Positions 51,901 through 54,682 of a DNA stretch of 54,682 bases are shown one piece after another. The DNA comes from Chara braunii (taxonomy: Eukaryota; Streptophyta; Charophyceae; Charales; Characeae): the NCBI GenBank assembly GCA_003427395.1, contig BFEA01000029.1:3747388-3802069 (forward strand), read 5' to 3'. Both the position numbers and the translations under genes were made by a program. The notes under the pieces were generated by a model, which saw only the letters and a list, made by a program, of their open reading frames with translations, did not search any database and was not told the DNA's origin. The stretch's first letter is position 1, and each line of letters begins with the position of its first letter.

Positions 51901-52429
51901 CGGGGCACAAAGAGGATTTTGAGGAGAAGAGGTAGAAATGATGATATGGCAGTTTCCTTTTCACCATGTCACCAGAGAGGTAAAAATAATGATGTGGCAG
52001 TTTCATTTTTGGCATGTCGCCACCTTTTTTACCAAGCACCAGAAGAGCCTGAACCTGCAAGGGAGGAGGAGTGGGAGAGCAGGAGGAGCTTGGAGTCTTT
52101 TTGGAGATGGTGACATGACAAGGGAGGAGAACTTGGAGGAATGGCCAGGAGTTGGAGATGGGGAAGCTCGCCAGGGTGACGAAGCTGCCGAAGACAGTGT
52201 GAGGCGTCAGCTGAAATTTCTGAACGAGGATACCCGTTTGAACTTGAATCTGGGTGGATACTTGTTCGAACTTGAATCTGGCAGCAAACTGCCCCGCCTA
52301 TGGGCCTGGTAGTCCAGAAAGTTGTCACCCGGTATGTAGGGCAAACTGGGTAAAACATTTGCAAGCCCAGGCCCCAAGGACGATGGTCAGATTGCAAATT
52401 TGCACAACCGCCTGACAGGGGTATAACAC
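48960..52429. other. Spacer without a recognisable gene
   Basis: Only chance-like open frames are visible. Minor features are a CT run near 49532-49553, a GCATGCATGCA run near 49823, A-rich stretches near 50260-50300, and a direct duplication of a phrase like ATGATGTGGCAGTTTC at about 51940 and 51990. Phrases GTTYGAACTTGAATCTGG repeat near 52237 and 52264. Confidence 0.35.
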
Positions 52430-52545
52430 AAAGAAATAGGCCCAAAAGGGCATTCCGCTCTACCCATATCTTTTAGGGGGATTTTGGCATATAGCGCAAC
52501 TCACGGGGCTATTTCACAAATTATCCCAAAAAAGAAAACAAAGGA
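52430..52545 (-). repeat. Dispersed repeat, inverted partner of 46100-46240
   Basis: On the minus strand GGGATAATTTGTGAAATAG, TATATGCCAAAATCCCCCTA and GGGTAGAGCGGAAT follow in the same order as at 46100-46240 on the plus strand. Poly-purine A-rich sequence flanks it. Confidence 0.7.
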
Positions 52546-52655
52546 AAAAAAAGGACAACCTGTGGATAATATGGACAGAATAGGGGCACAGGGATTGGCT
52601 GCAGAGGAGACTTCCCTACCCAAAAGTCCACGTAGCAAGCACAACACACAGCCAT

Positions 52656-53684
52656 GTGCTTGGAGCCATGTTTGAGGCCGCAGCGCATTCAGCTCTTCTG
52701 CCGAATAATGATGATCCGTGGTGGACGTTGCTAGAGGCACAATGTTCATTTGTAAAGAGCACTCTCTCAGTAGGAAGGGGACTTGGCGAGGGGAAAGCAT
52801 CCGTGAAGGAGGTTGCAGGGGGAGCCCAGGAGGTGGGTATTCCAGGATTCGTTAGTGATCATCAACCTCCATTCCAAGCAGATGGCGAAGATGGCATGGA
52901 GGCACCAAGTGGCGGCTTTGTGGGGGATGGTGGCACAGGAGTGATCAAATGCCTATCGAGGCGGAGAACAATGACTGCTTGCTGCTTTGCCAATCTATTC
53001 CAAGGGGTGTTATCAGGCCGAGGTGCTCTAGGGCAAAGATGTGGATGGATGACGCTAACTTGTGAAGATTCGGGCACAGGGCGGAGCTGAAATTGTGCAT
53101 GGAGATGATTTGTGTCTCCTTGTTTGAGAGAGTTAGTAACAGGGAAACCCCTCCCCCCTTGGAAGGCATTAATGGGTACCTCTCAGATTTTGAACATGTC
53201 AAAGTTGGCCGCGGCAATCCAAGGTGGAAAGGCCTTGTATGACATTGCCCTCCAATTGATCAATGAATGGATCTTCAAGTTCCACTCTCACCACTTGGAG
53301 TTCCATGACGGACCATTCATACATCGTTCAATCATTTGGACAGTCGTGCCAAATGCTGTATGGGAAGCATGTGATTGGATGACAAGGGTGAGCACCATTG
53401 TGTTTGCCATCACATGGAAATTGCACAAGGACATCCCGCTGTGGTTGGCGTGTGAGGCGATCACTAGCCTGGGTGCTCACGCTATCATAACTTGCTGCAA
53501 GATGAGAGAAGTGCGGAATGCACTGGACAATAACAACAACGTATTTGACACCTCATTGACGATGGAGAGAAGGAGCCCGTTGTCAGAGGCTGACACGCCG
53601 CGTCAACAGAAGTTGACCTGCCACGGTCAGCCTTCGGGTCATATCAAGGAACATCCAGAAGCTGACGTGACACATCAACAATAA
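52656..53684 (+). pseudogene. Unrecognised coding-like frame with two nonsense codons
   Basis: A single frame of about 343 codons is open except for TGA at 53088-53090 and TGA at 53106-53108. The second half (from 53112) carries NMSKLAAAIQGGKALYDIAL, FHDGPFIHRSIIWTVVPNAV and WKLHKDIPLWLACEAITSLG, which look protein-like and mildly hydrophobic. I recognise no domain. Antisense frames of 70-99 codons overlap and cannot be excluded. Possibilities are a decayed transposon protein or a pseudogene. Confidence 0.35.
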
Positions 53685-54682
53685 TTGACACATCGGTCAG
53701 CTGCCAAGTCACCTCGAAGGAAAGGTTGGCATGTTCATGCGGTTGCCCAAGGGCCTATTCATCGCCCTTGGACCAAACCGTTGCAATCGTAGGGATCGAT
53801 TTAGTGGGATCGGCTGAAGTGCTACTAGAAACAAGGGGCGGATGGGCGAGAAAAGAGAGGATGACCGTTTGGGACTGAAACCGCACAGCCATGCGGCTGG
53901 ACCGGGGAAAAGAATGACCCAAAGGAGCCTGGGAAGTTGAGCGATTAGGGCCCATAAAATTACAAAGGGGACCCACACTAGTTTTAGTGCGGCACTGACT
54001 TTTCGTCTTCCCGAATTGGCCCTGTCCCAGTCCTCCTCTAAGAATAGCACAGTGCCACACTATTTTTAGCGAGGGACTGACTGTTCGTCTTCCAAAATGG
54101 GGCCTGTACCAGTCCCGGTCTAAAGATAGTGCGAGCGTGTGCAGAGTGCTCGGCTCATGATTGCAGTCGCCCAACATCGTTTAGTTTTCATTTTTATTTT
54201 TCCGTTTCCTAAGTGCCGGGTGCACAGCGCTCAGCTCACGATTGCAGTTGCTCTCATTGTGTTTTAGAGCCCTAGGTGTTTGGCACCGGTTCCGGTTATG
54301 GCACAAAGGGTACATCAAGTTCAGGTTTCCCCCGTCGATGTAGCCACGCCTCGCGGCTGATTGATGGGGAAATGCCAAGGTACCTCCAGGGTAGGGAGGA
54401 CCTTTTTCTCAGCCCAAATCAAAAAAGCCTGGGAAGTATTAGAATGCTGCAAGCTTGCAGATCAGTTCTTGTGCCAGAAGACTACAGACTTTCAAACTTC
54501 AGATTCACAGATCAGTCCCAGCAAACTTGAAGATCAGTCCTTGTGCAACGACTTGCTGATTTGTGCTGCCGAGATTAACAGCGAGGGTGTACACTAACCC
54601 GGTAGGTTAGATTCGTAATTTTGTTTGGCTGAGGGCTAACCGAGAGACCTGCCTGTAGGGAAATTCTTGAGGGACAGATCTG
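53685..54682. other. Right end of window with two imperfect tandem duplications
   Basis: An imperfect repeat of period 82 starts at 53974 and 54056 (CACACTAGTTTTAG/CACACTATTTTTAG, then GGGACTGACT and TTCGTCTTCC in both). A second starts near 54140 and 54221 (TGCASAGYGCTCRGCTCA, GATTGCAGT) with period about 81. No gene is recognised between 54260 and the window end. Confidence 0.55.

Overview
The window looks like nuclear DNA of a streptophyte: a repeat-rich land plant or charophyte alga. The species cannot be fixed from sequence alone; a Chara-like genome would fit the long introns, the abundant (GA)n microsatellites and the LINE load, but that is inference. There are no bacterial-type operons. 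Three runs of N (13328-13348, 29619-30276, 41495-42369) and several single Ns inside microsatellites mark assembly joins.

Region 1 (1-7.6 kb) is intergenic and repeat-derived. It holds a decayed copy of an unrecognised protein-coding module (3530-4020), two copies of a 140-bp dispersed module, two hairpin MITEs and a tRNA-like SINE head. Region 2 (7.6-25.7 kb) is the one clear host gene: a plus-strand G-box-binding-factor (GBF) type bZIP transcription factor. I assemble it as ten coding exons (8114-25715, 441 aa) whose junction phases all fit: a proline-rich MFMR domain, an acidic/serine spacer, a basic region, a leucine zipper and a 139-residue tail. The nine introns add up to about 16 kb and have grown by MITE insertion, microsatellites and local tandem duplication. 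Region 3 (25.7-32.9 kb) has no gene I can support.

Region 4 (32.9-43.7 kb) is a minus-strand LINE. It has a poly(A) end at 32928-32948, a decayed ORF2 (endonuclease, reverse transcriptase, zf-RVT), a decayed ORF1 with a zinc knuckle, and a leader carrying a G-rich tandem array of about 337-bp units. A 16-bp candidate target-site duplication at 32912-32927 and 43690-43705 would place the whole leader inside the element. Region 5 (43.7-54.7 kb) is again repeat-dominated: a degenerate satellite-like block, a 152-bp tandem duplication, and a second copy of the unrecognised coding module (46690-47082, minus) next to a hairpin and the 140-bp module. Two further open frames of unknown nature lie there (48666-48941 minus; 52656-53684 plus).

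The most interesting signal is the unrecognised module. Its two copies lie 43 kb apart on opposite strands and keep the same amino acids over about 110 codons while many third codon positions differ. Both are followed downstream by the same 140-bp sequence in antisense. This looks like two relics of an uncharacterised mobile element.
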